DNA of 64,000 bases from Gossypium raimondii (lineage: Eukaryota > Streptophyta > Magnoliopsida > Malvales > Malvaceae), in NCBI RefSeq assembly GCF_025698545.1, contig NC_068567.1, positions 5,146,001 to 5,210,000 of the forward strand, given 5' to 3'. Position 1 is the stretch's first letter. Each line of letters begins with the position of its first letter. A program made the translations under genes and the position numbers. Shown one piece after another: positions 1 to 13,095 of this stretch. The notes below the pieces were generated by a model that worked only from the letters and a program-made list of their open reading frames with translations, did not search any database and had not been told where the DNA came from.

Positions 1-502
1 TTTCAAAAATTTAATTATTTTATTTTGCAGATTTCAAATTTTAGATTCAATTGTTAACCTTGTTAAAATTCTTATCTTAATTTGTTAGTGTGATTTTTGA
101 AATTAAAAAACCGCACTTGATAATATGTAACAAAAATAATGATGTTCAAATGAACTTGAATTCAATAAAATAATATAATAAAACTAATTACATAGAACAA
201 AAATAAATATTTATTTTAAGATCTAGTGTGGTGAGCTGGTGGCTTAAAACTTTAATTTCTTAAAATATACAAATATAGTTCATTGCATAATATTATTTAA
301 ATTATAATATATTAATTTTATATTATTTTTAAAGTTGATTTGATGAATCTAATTGTGTTGTATAGATAATGTACCCATATTATCTTCATGAAAAAGAAGA
401 GAAAAAAATTGAACAACGGTCTATATATAATTGTATAGATATAAGAAGTGAAGGCATATTTTTTTTGAACAATTTTATTATAGATTTAGATAATATCTGT
501 TC
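1..502. other. AT-rich intergenic DNA, dispersed repeat fragment
   Basis: No credible gene. Positions about 20-110 closely resemble 16,490-16,600 (shared TTAATTTGTTAGTGTGATC-like core). Positions about 220-290, including GGTGAGCTGGTGGCTTAAAA, resemble 7,170-7,215. This looks like a dispersed repeat shared with the flanks of the glycine-rich gene and its relic. Confidence 0.5.
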
Positions 503-600
503 TTTTTGACACAATGTCTAGATTTATTTATAACCCCTACCCAATCCATAAGTAGGAGGAAAATGTGCTTCAACGCACTCAAACATGCTATATACTAATC
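503..600 (-). repeat. tRNA-derived SINE fragment, 5' truncated
   Basis: On the minus strand this reads as the 3' half of a SINE seen four times in the window. It has a B-box-like GTTTGAGTGCG, then TTGAAGCACATTTTCCTCC, CTTATGGATTGGG, and a GTGTCAAAAAG tail. The A-box part is missing. Related copies are at 12,898, 46,024 and 62,891. Confidence 0.6.
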
Positions 601-1470
601 ATACGAGATAAAACTCACACTTCAAACCAACGATCCAAAATCACCAATCTAAAGCTGGAGGAGGATCTGCCTCCCGAACCTCACCTAAATAGAATTGAAA
701 CAAGGAGACCAATACCATTAAGCCAAAACCTCTCTCGTAACACAATAAAAATAAACATATAAATAGCAATCCTAAGATGAGAACGATTACTATACCGAAA
801 TTCCTTGCCTCGCACGGCCAAAACGAATAAGAAGAATGACGACATAAAAACTTGAGGTTTGAACCATAATAAAATAGCAGATGGAAAGGGCAAAAGAGAA
901 AGATAAAGAAAGAAAATGGTTTTCTAGGTAGGAAAATAAGGCAAAAGGGGAAAAAGTATGCATACACAAGGAGATTGCTTAGAATTTGAGTTTGACTTAG
1001 TTCTTGATAGCTTTAGGCGGCATAATTGGGAGAAACAAAAATAATTTCATTTTTGCACACAACAAGATTCAAACTTGAGACTTATAATAAGTAATCTAAA
1101 GCTTTACCATTTAACCAATAAGCTCACTCTTATTAACAAATATACAAAAATAATAGATAAGCAAGGTGTGACTAGCTAGATATAGTGATAAAAATAATCA
1201 AAATTTCAAAGAAAGAGAATTCAACACAAAACCTTAAACCTATTACCAGCACACTCAACCATTGGACCAAACCAATTTACTTGCCACAACTCCTACAACA
1301 TTTATTTTATAACAGGGTGTGATCACCTTTGGTTTACTAACCTAGTTTTTGGGATGTGACAATTATTATATTTGTAAAACATTAACAATGGTAAATAACC
1401 TAAGATTTTTATATTTATCACATCAATTAATATTATTTTACCTATTATTATTAATTAATATTACAATTGT
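601..1470. other. Intergenic DNA with no recognised gene
   Basis: AT-rich sequence. Open frames on both strands are short and low-complexity, with no recognisable domain. The last about 70 bases (TATTTATCACATCAATTAAT and on) match 12,140-12,200, so this is dispersed repeat DNA interrupted at 1,471 by the next element. Confidence 0.45.
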
Positions 1471-2794
1471 AACACCCCATACCTGGCCTGGACGTTACGG
1501 TTGGATTATAGAGATTAATCGCATAAGCAAAAGCAACAAATGTTTAATTTTGATGGAATCCATTTTCAGCCGAAAGAAGATTCAATCTGATCAACTCTTT
1601 GTAAAACATAACAATTTCCGAAATCACATCTTAAAAGTATTACTAAATTCAAAACCAATTTATTTGAAAACATTTGCAAACTAAAACATTTAGAGAATTT
1701 CAATTAGTCTTGCAGCGGAAAAATCATATAGCGTATTGTTTATAAAACCGTAGTTTATTATCTTTAGTTATCTTAAGTCAAGCGTCATTTAAAAGATTGA
1801 GGCTTTTGCATAATAAATACCAGAATAATCCCAACGGCCTAAACAAACATAAAATGCCCAAAAAAAAATCTCAAGAAAGTCCAAAATGACCATATTAAAC
1901 AAAAATATAGTCCATAGCACTTAATTCAAAATTGTGAAACTCGAGCTCCAGAGCCGCCATCCAATCCTAAGTCAGAGGGTCACCTGAAACAAATCAAGCA
2001 AAACCTGAGCTAGCCCAGTGTATGATTAGGCCCAGAATGACAGTACAAGAATTAATAATCAAGAGATTGTTTCATAGCATATTTTAATTCAATCGAAGTA
2101 TATTTAGTCATATCATATTGTGTCACACCCTGAAACCTGGCCTAGAAGTTCTAATCAGATCCCGGAAGTCACATTGACCATCAAAGTGGCTTTCAAAATA
2201 AATGACATATGATTTCATAAAACTCATTAAAAATCCATCCTTGCGCGTTTCACAAAAAAAAAATCGATAAAACCTCTATTAGGTTTTTCAAACGTAATTT
2301 TCAACAGTCGCTTAATTTAATTGAGACCAATTTATCGAATTATGCACCATGTACGAAAGTGCCAGATCAAATCCAGAAGTAAATCGTAAATTTAAGACTT
2401 AAGTAGTTACCAGATAGAGACAATCGTCTAGATCAACCAAAGCCATGATTGAAAACATTAAATTAAATCAAATCTAAAAATCGTACTACAGTTCACTTAA
2501 CATTTATTTCCAAAATCAATAAGACACAATTTACGAATTAATAATTAACATTATTAAAGATCAAAATGGAAATGGAAAAGCTCCGAGACTTTCGATTTGT
2601 TGAGTCCGAGATCTAGCTACCCGAAATACCTGAGAAGGAGAAACTAGGGGAGTGAGCTACACAAGCTCAGTGTGAGTCCAAAACAAAAGTTAATGGCAAA
2701 TGACGAACTAATCAAATATACTTAAAAGTATTTACTGACAACATACGGAAATCTCGAACCTATAGTCGGATATATGAAAATTTTCAATTAACAT
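1471..2794. mobile_element. LTR-retrotransposon-type remnants
   Basis: Position 1,471 begins TGTAACACCCCATACCTGG, a typical plant LTR start. A second related start, TGTCACACCCTGAAACCTGG, occurs at about 2,121. A third, weaker relative is at about 8,310. Between them are LTR-like stretches such as GAGCCGCCATCCAATCC and AGCTCAGTGTGAGTCC. No gag or pol coding is visible, so these are LTR-only fragments, probably Gypsy-type. That assignment rests on recalled resemblance. Confidence 0.45.
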
Positions 2795-5700
2795 TGTAAT
2801 AGGCCCAATTTGCCCGGCCCGTTAGTAAAATAAACCAAATGAAAAAACAAAAATTAAATAGTCCAGCAAACAGTCCAAATTACAAAAAATTCACCAGACC
2901 CAAAATTTAACCCACACCCAATCTAAATTCCCAAAACAGTGGCCCAATTACAATATGGCCCAATGCCCAAAACAATTCCTGCAAACCCTAGAGACCAAAA
3001 CCCTAAGCCTCCAGCCGCCGTCGCCCTCACGTGCCCCATGAGCCACGCCTCTGAGCCGCTCCACGTCAAGACGCCCGCATGACCTTTTCACACCGCCATG
3101 CACCTGCTTGGCAGACGACTGCACTGCACACAAGCAAACAAGAAAAGACTAATAGAAAACAACAGCAAACAAAAAAGGAGTGAAAGATATTTCTTTTGTA
3201 ATTTTTTTCATTTTTCTGGCGATATAAAAGCCAAATACGCATTGTAAACGGGGACATTCATGAAATCAATACGAAAAAGCAGTAAAAAACTTTAGTTTTT
3301 TTCTAAAAGAAAGGTGATTCTCCGATTCTTTTCTTTCTTGGATTTGCCTCTTTTTTTTAAGAATGAGAATAAAAAAATAAAAGAAAAAGAGGTAGGAAGT
3401 TCTTACCTTCGTGACAGAACCGTCGAAGCCTTGTTTACTCCGTCCAAATCGGAGTTAGATAGGGTTTGGGTTTGACGCGGCGAAAGGGAGGAAAGGGGGT
3501 CTTAGTTTTTTTTTTCTGATAGTTTAAAAGAGGTGGTCAAATAATGGGGATTTTAGGGTTTTGATTTAGTTTATATGGGGTTCAAGAAACGACACCGTTC
3601 AGGGCCAGCTTCAATGGCTCCAAAACAGTGCCGCATTGGCCTATACCCGATGACCGACCCAGAGGTGGCTGTGACCCGCGCGTTTTGGGTCTGATGGGGT
3701 ATTTGCGCAATTGGCCCCTCGGATTTCTTTTATTATTTCAATTTCGTTTTTTTCCTTTTTTAAAATTAGGCCCTGTAGTTTGTTCGAATTTCATTTTAAC
3801 CCCTTATGACGTTGCGTTTTGGGGAAGCGGGATATTTCCCAATCGGTCCCCCAAGTAATTCACGCATTACATTTGACCCCTTTGCTTTACTCTATTTTCA
3901 TTTTTTTCTTTCAATTTTGTTTTTTAATTTAATTTAATATTTTGTTATTTGTTTTTTTTGTCTTTTTTGAATAAGTTTATTAATTAATTTACTATTATTA
4001 TCATTGTTATTATCACTAACGTTATTATTATACTAGTTTATATATTTATCTACATATTTTTTTATGTATATACATTATTTTATTATATAATATTATTTTA
4101 AGTTTTAACATTTATATACGATACTATTTTATACATATATACAATTTATATTAAACCAAATTTTTTATTATATGTATGTATATAATATATTGTTGAATAG
4201 ACGGACCTATTTCAAATAAATAAACCGCCACACTCAGTGAGTTAGAGTGCAACAGTTCAATCTTCAAAGCTAGATTCGTCCATTTTTTAAAAATAAAAAA
4301 AAACCATGTGTTTTAAGAAGGATATTTGATTACTTAAGTCAATCGAGAAATCAGAATCTAGTAAGTTAGGGTTCCATCTCTCGAAATTCCTAAACGTCAA
4401 ATATGGCCTTTATTTTAAAATCAAGATGACAAAATGTCATATCCAGTAAGTTAGGATCCAACATTTTGAAATCTTAATTAATTTTATTTAGAAATCATAT
4501 GGTTTTTATTGCAAAAGAGATACTCGGCTACCTAAATTCATCAGAAAAATTGAAACCCAGTAAGTTAGGGTCCAATTCTCTCGCGAATTATGAAAGTTGA
4601 GTATTATAATATCTAAAAAGGGATTTTGAAACTTAAACCATGTTAAACGCAAAATTTTAGCAAATGAAACACGGTGGAATAATATACAATACTAAACGAT
4701 AATTTGTAACCAAAATGCATTCTAATGAACTACGAATAATTAGCAAATACAAACAAGCAATACAATACACCTAAAAGCAATTCTCACATCATATATTATG
4801 TTAACATTCAAAGGCTAATGAATCTAAAGTCAATCAAAGCACCAAATAAATTAACACACATGAAATTGTACAAGTTTTTTTCTAAAATAACCTAAGAAGA
4901 ATGAAAGAAGGAAATTATAATTAAAATAAATTTAAAATAAATAATATATACATATATAAAAATTAGAAATAACTCAAAATTATAGTCTAAATAAATACCA
5001 AATGAAATAATAGTATCCAAATAAATTTAAAATAAATATCAATAGAGAAAATAATATACATCTAATAATTTAAAAAGTAACACCTGTAGAAATAAAAAAT
5101 ATTCAAAATGGATAATAAAATAATAATACATTAAAATTAAAATTAATGAAATATAACCAAGTAAGTATTTTAATGAAATAAATTACATATGCATTAAAAT
5201 AAGTAAGAAAAATTACAATAATATGAAATCAACAACATATATATATAAAATAAATTATATACGCATAAGTATATAAAATAGTATTATATTATAAACAAAA
5301 CTATAATAATAAATAATATTACTATTACTACTAATAATAATAAAATTAATTTCCCCTCTTTTAAAAAAAAACGTATATATAAAAGGGATTAAATTAGTCC
5401 TAAAGTAACTGTTTGGGGTAAATTTGAAAATGAATAAAATAAAATCAAACCGATTTGAAACTTATTTGAAATTGAAGGGACTAATGCAGCAATTAGACGC
5501 ACATATCTGGAAACTCAATTCTCACCAGCGAAAACGACGCCGCCTAACCATGGATCTAAATGAAAATAAGGTTAAATATGCTATACAAATCAAGAAAAAG
5601 GGAAAGAAATCCGATTGAAACTGAGCAAAACATAAAGGGACTTTCAACGCAAATAAACCAATAAGTCAGAATGCGCGGATCCTCCCCGGGTCGGGTCACT

Positions 5701-6611
5701 GCGAGGGTCACGGGCCTTTAAACGGCGCTGTTTTGAAGCTATCACATTAGCTACAAAGGGCGACGTTTCAAATCTCACCATTAAAACTAAAATAAACCCT
5801 AAAAACCTAACATTTCATCAGAAATAAAAAAATTGAAGCTCCTTTTTTTTTTCGCCACTCTACCCATCGATCCTTCAAACGAATCTCTGAACCCTTGCTC
5901 AGGCTCCGATGACGACAGAGAGAGCAAGGATTCGACGGTGAGGTACCCCTTTCTCTAAACTTGCTTTCTCCTTTATTTCTACACTAAAAAACGAACTCAA
6001 GAACCAAAGAAAATAGGGAAAACGAAGAAAGATCTAAAAATCACCTTACGAAATTTCGCTTTTTTTTGTTTATTTCTCTCTGAATACTTTTGTTTTTTAT
6101 ACAATATCTGTGTGTGTTCTTATGTTACAACATTCTTGGTCTTTTATAGTGTCTATTTACAGAAAAAAATAAAAAAGGTAAAAATAAAAATGAAAATCCC
6201 ACCAAATCGTCCCCTGCTCTGTCATCTTTTCTTTTTTCTCTCTGCCCCTTTTTTGTGTGCCGTTGCTATCTATTTTTCTGCCCATTTGCTCGTCTCTTGC
6301 AGGTACGATGTGCAGAGGTGCGGACGTGGCATGTATGGAGGCGAAGGCGCGCATACGAGGGCTCGTCACGTGCAGAGGGAGAGCGAGAGGGCGTCACTGC
6401 TGCGACGCTGGGAACCCTTGCTGCTAGGGTTTCTAGTGTGATTTGGGCTGGGTATTGGGCTAGGCTAATTTTGGTAGTTTAGGTTGTTAATTTGGGTTAA
6501 AATGGGTTGGGCCACGTTGGGCCTGTGTATTCGGGCATTAAACTGGACATTTTATTTATTTTTTATTATTTTAATTTAGTTTTAAAATGCCTGGGTAAAA
6601 TTGGTTCTTAC
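2795..6611. mobile_element. Large inverted-repeat element (about 1.2-kb diverged arms)
   Basis: The left arm (about 2,795-4,010) and the reverse complement of the right arm (about 5,300-6,611) share the same order of landmarks. These are a terminus TTGTAATAGG versus TTGTAAGAACC, a GGCCCAA-rich block, AAACCCTA, an ACCGTCGAA block, CAAAACAGTGCCGC versus CAAAACAGCGCCG, GTGACCC, and then a TATTATTATT tract. The centre (4,200-4,620) has three copies of GTAAGTTAGG at 4,361, 4,446 and 4,560. Open frames in the right arm (for example 6,112-6,441) fall inside this repeat and look non-coding. It could be two LTRs in opposite orientation or one long-TIR element. Confidence 0.5.
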
Positions 6612-7399
6612 AATACGTATTATAGATATGTGTACTCTTTTTTATTCATTAGGAAGTTTTTTTCCCACAGTGATTTTTATTTTAGTATAGGTTTTAACGG
6701 GGCATATTATCTACCAATGGACATTCAAGGAGGAATGTTATGAATATCTTATTAAGTGGATGTTTATCAAGAAAAGTTTTGTAGATATTCGATTGATCAA
6801 TAAAATATACACTCTCTTTTGCTCTTCCATATTCTTTGTTTTTATTCTCTTGTCTATTTATTTTATATCAATTATAATTTTTATATGTTTTATACTTGTT
6901 TTAACAAAAAAGAAATATACAAATTTTGATTCGGTTAATATTTTTTGAAAAAATTTTGATTTGGTTAACGGCTAAAGGATTAAAAGGTTCAGTTAATTCA
7001 ATTAATATTAGTTCAGTTTAATTTACCGTTTTAACACCTTAAATATTAGTTGGACAATAAATTAAGAGAGAAACTTTGGGCAACTAAACCTTTACTTGGA
7101 TTGGATCCAAACCTTAAGAAAATTACCTGATTAAGGCATGGGTCATAGTTATATTTTCAAGATATGGTGAGGTGAGCTGGTGGCTTAAAAACTTTTCTTA
7201 AAATATACAAATATATTTCATTACGTATTTATTTTTAAATAGAACATATTTAATATTTAATATTTATGAACATTAAATAAATTAATATAATAAAAATAAT
7301 TACATAGAACAAAAATAAATATAAAATTATAAAAGAATCAAATGTTAACAATTTTAATAATAAAATAAATTAATTTTAGAAAAGTATATAAATAAAAGA
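6612..7399. other. AT-rich intergenic DNA, no gene seen
   Basis: No coding region recognised. A stretch near 7,165-7,215 repeats sequence from about 215-290. Short open frames are composition artefacts. Confidence 0.45.
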
Positions 7400-7441
7400 G
7401 CTGGAAGTGAAAATGGCGGTAGTGGAAATGGATACCATTAA
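7400..7441 (+). pseudogene. 3'-end relic of a glycine-rich protein gene
   Basis: Thirteen codons plus a stop read A-G-S-E-N-G-G-S-G-N-G-Y-H. They align with the last codons of the intact glycine-rich gene at 15,570, which ends G-G-N-G-H-H. The following about 700 bases also match the 3' flank of that gene, so this is a duplicated copy whose body and promoter were lost. Upstream sequence shows no glycine codons. Confidence 0.65.
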
Positions 7442-8170
7442 TATTACAAGCTTCATGATGCATGCATACATGCATCAAAATGCAATAATATTTATTAATC
7501 CAAAATGAGGCATATATATTTATTTATATAAATATTGTTTTGCCTCTTCCTACCTACTTTAATATATGATATCAAAATTTTGAAATATCAAATATGAGTA
7601 TGTTTCATTTAATCATAGTTCGGATTTAATTATTATTTACTTATCATCTGGATTTATATTTAATTAAAATTTAAAATTTAAACAAATAGTAGCTTATGGT
7701 ACACTTATATGGTTGAAAATTTTAATGCATATATTTATTTGTTATAAATATTTTATTATTAAGTAAATACCCATCAAGATCTTTAATATTTATTAAAAGT
7801 AGAGTTTTATATTACCTATAAATATAGGTTTGGAAAAGCATTACAAACATCTTTAAAGTAGAGTTTACCATTTCTGTTTCTTTAATTCTCTTTATTATTT
7901 ATTTGATAACACGTTATCAACATGATACTGCTTTTCATAATTCCTTCTAAAATTTTTCCAATTTTTTCTCAACTCCTATTAAAAATACCTTCATAATAAT
8001 ACTTTTTTACTCTTTAAAAAGCTTGGATACTTTAGCCATTTTTCAACTAAGTTGGTATTTAACTCACAAAATTTAAATATAATATAAATTAATTATAAGT
8101 GATATTGTATTCGAGTATTTGAATTTGTTACATATTTAAATAAAACATATTTGAATAACAAATTCAATCA
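7442..8170 (+). repeat. Duplicated 3' flank of the glycine-rich gene
   Basis: Nearly collinear with 15,571-16,330. Both share ACAAGCTTC, the ATGCATGCAT run, TTTATTAATCCAAAATGAGG, TTTTGCCTCTTCCTA, TTTATTTGATAACACGTTAT-like and CTCTTTAAAAAG blocks, with scattered substitutions and indels. This is an old local duplication. Confidence 0.65.
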
Positions 8171-8304
8171 ATAGTAAGTATTTAAAATAAGCATCTAATT
8201 TTTTAATGGGACTACAGAATACAAAGGATTGATTACTAAACTCGTTCCAATAGATATCTTGAAAAATAAAAAAGAATACTTATCAAACATCTAAAATCTT
8301 GTAA

Positions 8305-10190
8305 GTTAAAATATAACACCTCAAACTTGGCCGAGATATTATAACCAAATTACGAAGGTTACACTAGAATCTTAAACTTTTGCTCCTTCAAATCCAAACC
8401 AAAAACCTTCTTTAAAACCTTTCGATTTGATAAAAGTATTTGATTTCGTTTCTTTTGAGTGTTTGGGAGCTTAAGTTTGTACATCACACCATCATGTCTT
8501 TGAATTAGACACTTTCCGCGGAAAGACCTTTTAGAGTTATCATCTTTAGAAAAATCATTTAACTTAATAAAAATTTATCAAAAATAACCAACTAAATAAT
8601 ATTAGCCAAAAATCCAAAAAAAAAATCAAAATAAACGTACAAAAAAACAAATTACAGTTTAAAAAGTCCATAATATCCAAAAAAAAGTTTCCTAATGAAA
8701 CCAAATTCAATGCCAAATCAAAACCAAATCCAATACCAAATCGAGCTTCAAGATCGCCGCCCAACTTTCTCTAAGGGTTACCTGAAAATAGTAAAATAAT
8801 AAAGTTAGCTAAAAGCCAATATGTGTGCCACGGCGCACAAACAGAAATCACATGCATAATTAAAACATACATATTAGAATTTCACATGTGCAAAAGTATC
8901 TATCAGAACAAATTAATCCAACCCCCATCTGCTATCTATCATCTCCATCTAACCCATCAAACCATAAGGATTGCAATAGTCCATCCAACCAGCACATCGT
9001 AATGTTGACGTATGCCACTCAAAAAATTTACAGTTCAAATAGAAATTTGTGAAAATACGGTAAAAAATGTAGTAATACTGCCAAAATAATACTTCCTCCA
9101 ATCCATATCATATCTCACCCCAATGCACATATATTATCATGTTAATATCTCATACAACATATATTCTCATCGAATCAAAAATATGACATATTTCATCAAT
9201 GTCATTAATTCAGATTTTATCACAAGCTTATATAGAGTTATTACTTAATTTCATACTTACTAACATACAAACATATAAACTTTAAAGTACTACATGCTAT
9301 CTAAAAATCCAATTTCAAAACTTTATTCTCAATCCAAACAGAACCCACAAAAAGATCAGAATGGATCCACACACCCATATAACCTACACAATCTAACAAA
9401 TCAAACTGTGTCACTCACACCGAGTGACGAACTGCAATTTCGGATTTTTCCTTAATTTTTGAATTAGAAACACACATCTAATTGCTGTAAAAAAGTCGGC
9501 ACCACAACAGCAACAATTACTGAACACAACATTTACAACCCAACCTAATTAGCAACTAAAAACGAAACCGAAAGGCGGATTCAGTGCTTAACACTTAAAC
9601 CAATCCCCAAACCGGCATTAGAAACTTAACCCCGGGAAATCAGCAGTAGAGCAGCGACTAAACTGCCGGCGGATGATTGTGCACCTCACGAACTTCTCCT
9701 ATCAAAACAACAAAACATCCATCTAAGCGCTACCCAACAAAATAACGGCCACCTACTCTAAGATCATATCAACAAAGGAAGTACCACATTACAACCAGTA
9801 ACAAAAAAATAGACGTTCTTACCCGAGACGAAACCTTAAAGCCGCACTTCCACTACAAGGAAGGAAACGGCAAAACGAAGTTGAACAAGGAATGCTACGT
9901 CGGATTATGGCAGGAACCAAAATTAAGAAGAGAAAAAGAAGGGAAATAGGGGTGTAAAGTGTAAATAATTGGCAGCAGAGGAAACCAAAAATTCGGCAGT
10001 CAAATTGGAAAGAAAAAGAAAAACAGAGGGTATGGAGGGAGAGGGGGAGTTGGACGGCAGCTTTGGAGATAAAATCAAAATAACTAAAATCAAATCCGAT
10101 TTTATTTTAAATTCAATCCGATACCATCTTATAAGTTGCTAGGAATTCAATTTCCACTCAAATACCACTGGGTAGTACATAAAGATTCAA
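8305..10190. mobile_element. Degenerate LTR-type repeat
   Basis: It starts with ATAACACCTCAAACTTGGCC, related to the TGTAACACCCC-type starts at 1,471 and 2,121. It carries blocks in the same order as those elements (a GCGGAAA block, GCCGCCCAACTT, GGGTTACCTGAAA, then GTTCTTACCCGAGACG near 9,820). Nothing codes for a protein. It appears to be a decayed LTR or solo LTR of the same broad family. Confidence 0.4.
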
Positions 10191-12897
10191 ACATAAGACT
10201 AAACTACCAAACTCATTCTTGTCAACAACGTAATGAAATTGAAAGATATGCTCTACAACTCTGGTATGACATAATTTCAAAATTAATATGAAAATTCAAA
10301 ACAAGAGAATCAAATTCAAGACCTGTTGATATGTGTTTGTATGTGATACAGGTAAGGTATGTGAAAAATATATGTACGATTTGTGTTTTTGATAAATCTG
10401 AAATCTTGATTACGTATGAAAGGTATGCATGACATTTGTTTATGAAATACATGCGTTAGTTTATTTATGCATGTGCATCGGGATGGGTTTAATATGTGAT
10501 TGAGGAAGTGTATTCTGACAGTATTACTGTAATTTTGGTGGTTAAACTGTAATATATATTTGGCAGCTCAACTGCACCTTTATGAGTACATAAATTAACA
10601 ATTCAAACTTAATAAAAATTTCGAGCATTAAATAAAATATTTTTAATCTCTCTATTTTTATCTTAAAAAATATAATTACTTTTTATTTTTCATATTTTAA
10701 AATTTAAGTTTAATTATTAACATTATTAAATATTTTATTTTATTTTATTAATGTGATCTTTTGAATTTTATAGAAAGCTTTAAATAATAATATTTAAATG
10801 AACTTAAATTCAATAATAAAATTTTAACTTAGGGATTAGTAACATCACCGACATCAATGTCCACAGCCAATCTCAATTATTGCAATTATTGATCACAATT
10901 CATTTTCAGTTTTGCAGATTCACCAAGGCATATATATCATTTAAACTATGATATATTAATATTAATATTAATATTTAAATCCCGGTGAAATTTTTGTATT
11001 ATTTTTAAAGTTGATTTCATCAATTCGTATAAATAATTTGTGTTAATTTTTAATATTTAATTTATTATCTCAAATGTTATATACAATTGGATTTAAGTAT
11101 AATATTGTTGAATTTACAAAAAAAAAGAATTTCGCTTTCTACCATTGGACACCCGAATAATTATAACTAAAATCAAATTAATGTAAAGCACAAAACTAGA
11201 ATACAATCACAAATAATGCAATTGTATTTTTTCAATCGCACTTTATGCTTGGTTAATTATTTATTTATTTTATCAAATTATAGTGTAAAAATTTAAAGGT
11301 TACAATTTGCTTAAAGTTTTGTATTTTTCATATATTTAGAATTTAATCTCCATATTTTTGAATTTAAAATTTAAGTTCATTTGTTAACGCTATTAAAACT
11401 CTTATGTGTTGTTATGCCATTTTGAGAAAAATAAAATAAACTTTGTATCTACGTACATAAATTTATAAAGAATTTTAACGGTGCTAACCATTATTAAAAT
11501 TCATATCATCAAAATTGAGATATCAAATTAAGTGAAAATTAAATCTCTATTTTTGAGTGAAATTATTCAAACTCAAACTGACTCATAATATTGGGAAAAA
11601 TGGACAGAAATTCAATGTGGAAAGCGTCAAGACAATCCTTTTATATATGATTATATAGATATTTTAACCAAATAAATCAATCTTTACGACACAAAAACTC
11701 TTACTTTATTAATTTTGAAAAACCTTGCATTAATTAACGTCGGTGATGGTACTCTTTCACGACAGCTACTTGAAAAGATATCAAATACCGACACAACAAT
11801 TGCTTTTATTTAATTTAGAAATTGCAAAATAATTAAATTATTTTATAATAAGATATTACTTATCAAGTCTTAATTTAATCTCTTTTCTATATTTATTACA
11901 TATGATTTTTAATTTTTATTAATATTAAAATAATACTTTAAACCCAATACTCTATAATAAATAATATATATATATAATTATTATCATTCAACTCATTTGT
12001 ATAGCTAAATGAATAAAAACTATATTTATCATATTATTTTTATATGACTTTAGCTATGATTAATTATTAATTAATATTGAAAAATAAAATTATTTTAAAA
12101 TTTATCTATATTATCATATTTATAAAACATTTTTAAAGATTATATTTATCACATCAATTAATATTATTTTAATTATTATTAATTAATATTATAATAATAC
12201 GTTATATCTTTTTTTTATTCAAAATTTTCTATGGCTAAAAGACAAATGGTATTACCAAGAAATCAAGCTAAGAATTGGTTTTATATGCAATAAATTCTGT
12301 ATCTACCAAGCACATGGATATGGCTTTATCTTTTTGAAACTAAGGAATAGTCCAAATTATATCATTGTCACTTCAACAATTTTTCAAAGGGTTTGTTGAG
12401 TTTGGAGCCCATGGTCATGCTTCACCTACGTTGTTCACACCTGAACATTACGTGTTGGACATGTAAATACATTCAAATTTTAAGGTTATTGAGATTGACA
12501 AACCCACATATTTCACAAAGGAAACAGATTAAGCTTTCACCACACTTACTGCCAGATTGGGTGAATTTGTAGATAATATTTCTAGCTTTTAATACATTAC
12601 TAAGTGGGGTTAAATGGCTATTGTGAGTTTCATTTATTTTTATCTTTTAATTTGTCGATTAAATTAATTACTGGAGTAGTAAAAAAAATTGTATTAAAAT
12701 TTTCAGTTGACATCAATTTCAAGTTCGATAAAGGTAACTCGTAACCCTACCTCTTATTACAAAAAATTCATTAATTATAAATATATATGGAGTATAGGAT
12801 ACTTCAAAAGTGAATACAAATATTACCTAAAAAGAACTTATAATATAAATATGAAGTAAGTAAAATTGTATAAGGAAATTAATGCAAGTATAGAATC
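10191..12897. other. AT-rich intergenic DNA, no gene seen
   Basis: About 2.7 kb of very AT-rich sequence. Short motifs recur from other parts of the window, for example 12,140-12,200 with 1,395-1,470. No open frame shows a domain, and no RNA gene was recognised. Confidence 0.45.
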
Positions 12898-13020
12898 TTA
12901 GTTTGATTGGCATCAATATTGTTGCTAGTGCAAGAGGACTTGGGTTCAAGCACATTGAAGCGTATTTATCCTCCTATTTTAAGAATTGGGAAGGGATTAT
13001 AAGTAATCCTAAGCATTGTT
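12898..13020 (+). repeat. tRNA-derived SINE copy
   Basis: An A-box-like TTAGTTTGATTGGCA is followed by a spacer and a B-box GGGTTCAAGCAC. Then come TTGAAGCGTATTTATCCTCC, AATTGGGAAGGGATTATAAG and CTAAGCATTGT. The layout matches the copies at 46,024, 62,891 and 503. Its 3' end abuts the plastid-derived segment that begins at about 13,018. Confidence 0.65.
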
Positions 13021-13095
13021 ATCGGAAAAAGTAGGAGTCACAATGGAAGTGGAACAAAAGGTATGATCCATGAATTATTGATATGAATGCTCCAT
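13018..13095 (-). pseudogene. ndhF: ndhF 5' fragment (plastid NADH dehydrogenase subunit 5)
   Basis: Reading from 13,095 on the minus strand, the sequence encodes M-E-H-S-Y-Q. After a one-base insertion it continues W-I-I-P-F-V-P-L-P, the conserved N-terminus of NdhF. A small deletion follows, and then L-L-L-F-P before homology stops at the SINE. The full gene is over 2 kb, so only about the first 30 codons remain. It is non-functional and part of the plastid insertion. Confidence 0.7.

Noticed and set aside
641-967. 108-codon hydrophobic frame, minus strand
   Set aside because: Low-complexity Phe/Leu-rich translation of A/T-rich DNA, with no start context, domain or splice support.
3628-3858. 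76-codon frame with moderate GC
   Set aside because: Part of the left arm of the large inverted repeat. The right arm does not preserve the frame.
6112-6482. Overlapping 70-109-codon open frames
   Set aside because: They lie in the right arm of the inverted-repeat element, have no domain, and have no counterpart in the left arm.
1471-6611. One single LTR retrotransposon spanning 1,471-6,611
   Set aside because: ACAAT occurs at both edges, but the left and right ends are not direct repeats of each other and no gag-pol is present. Separate nested remnants explain it better.
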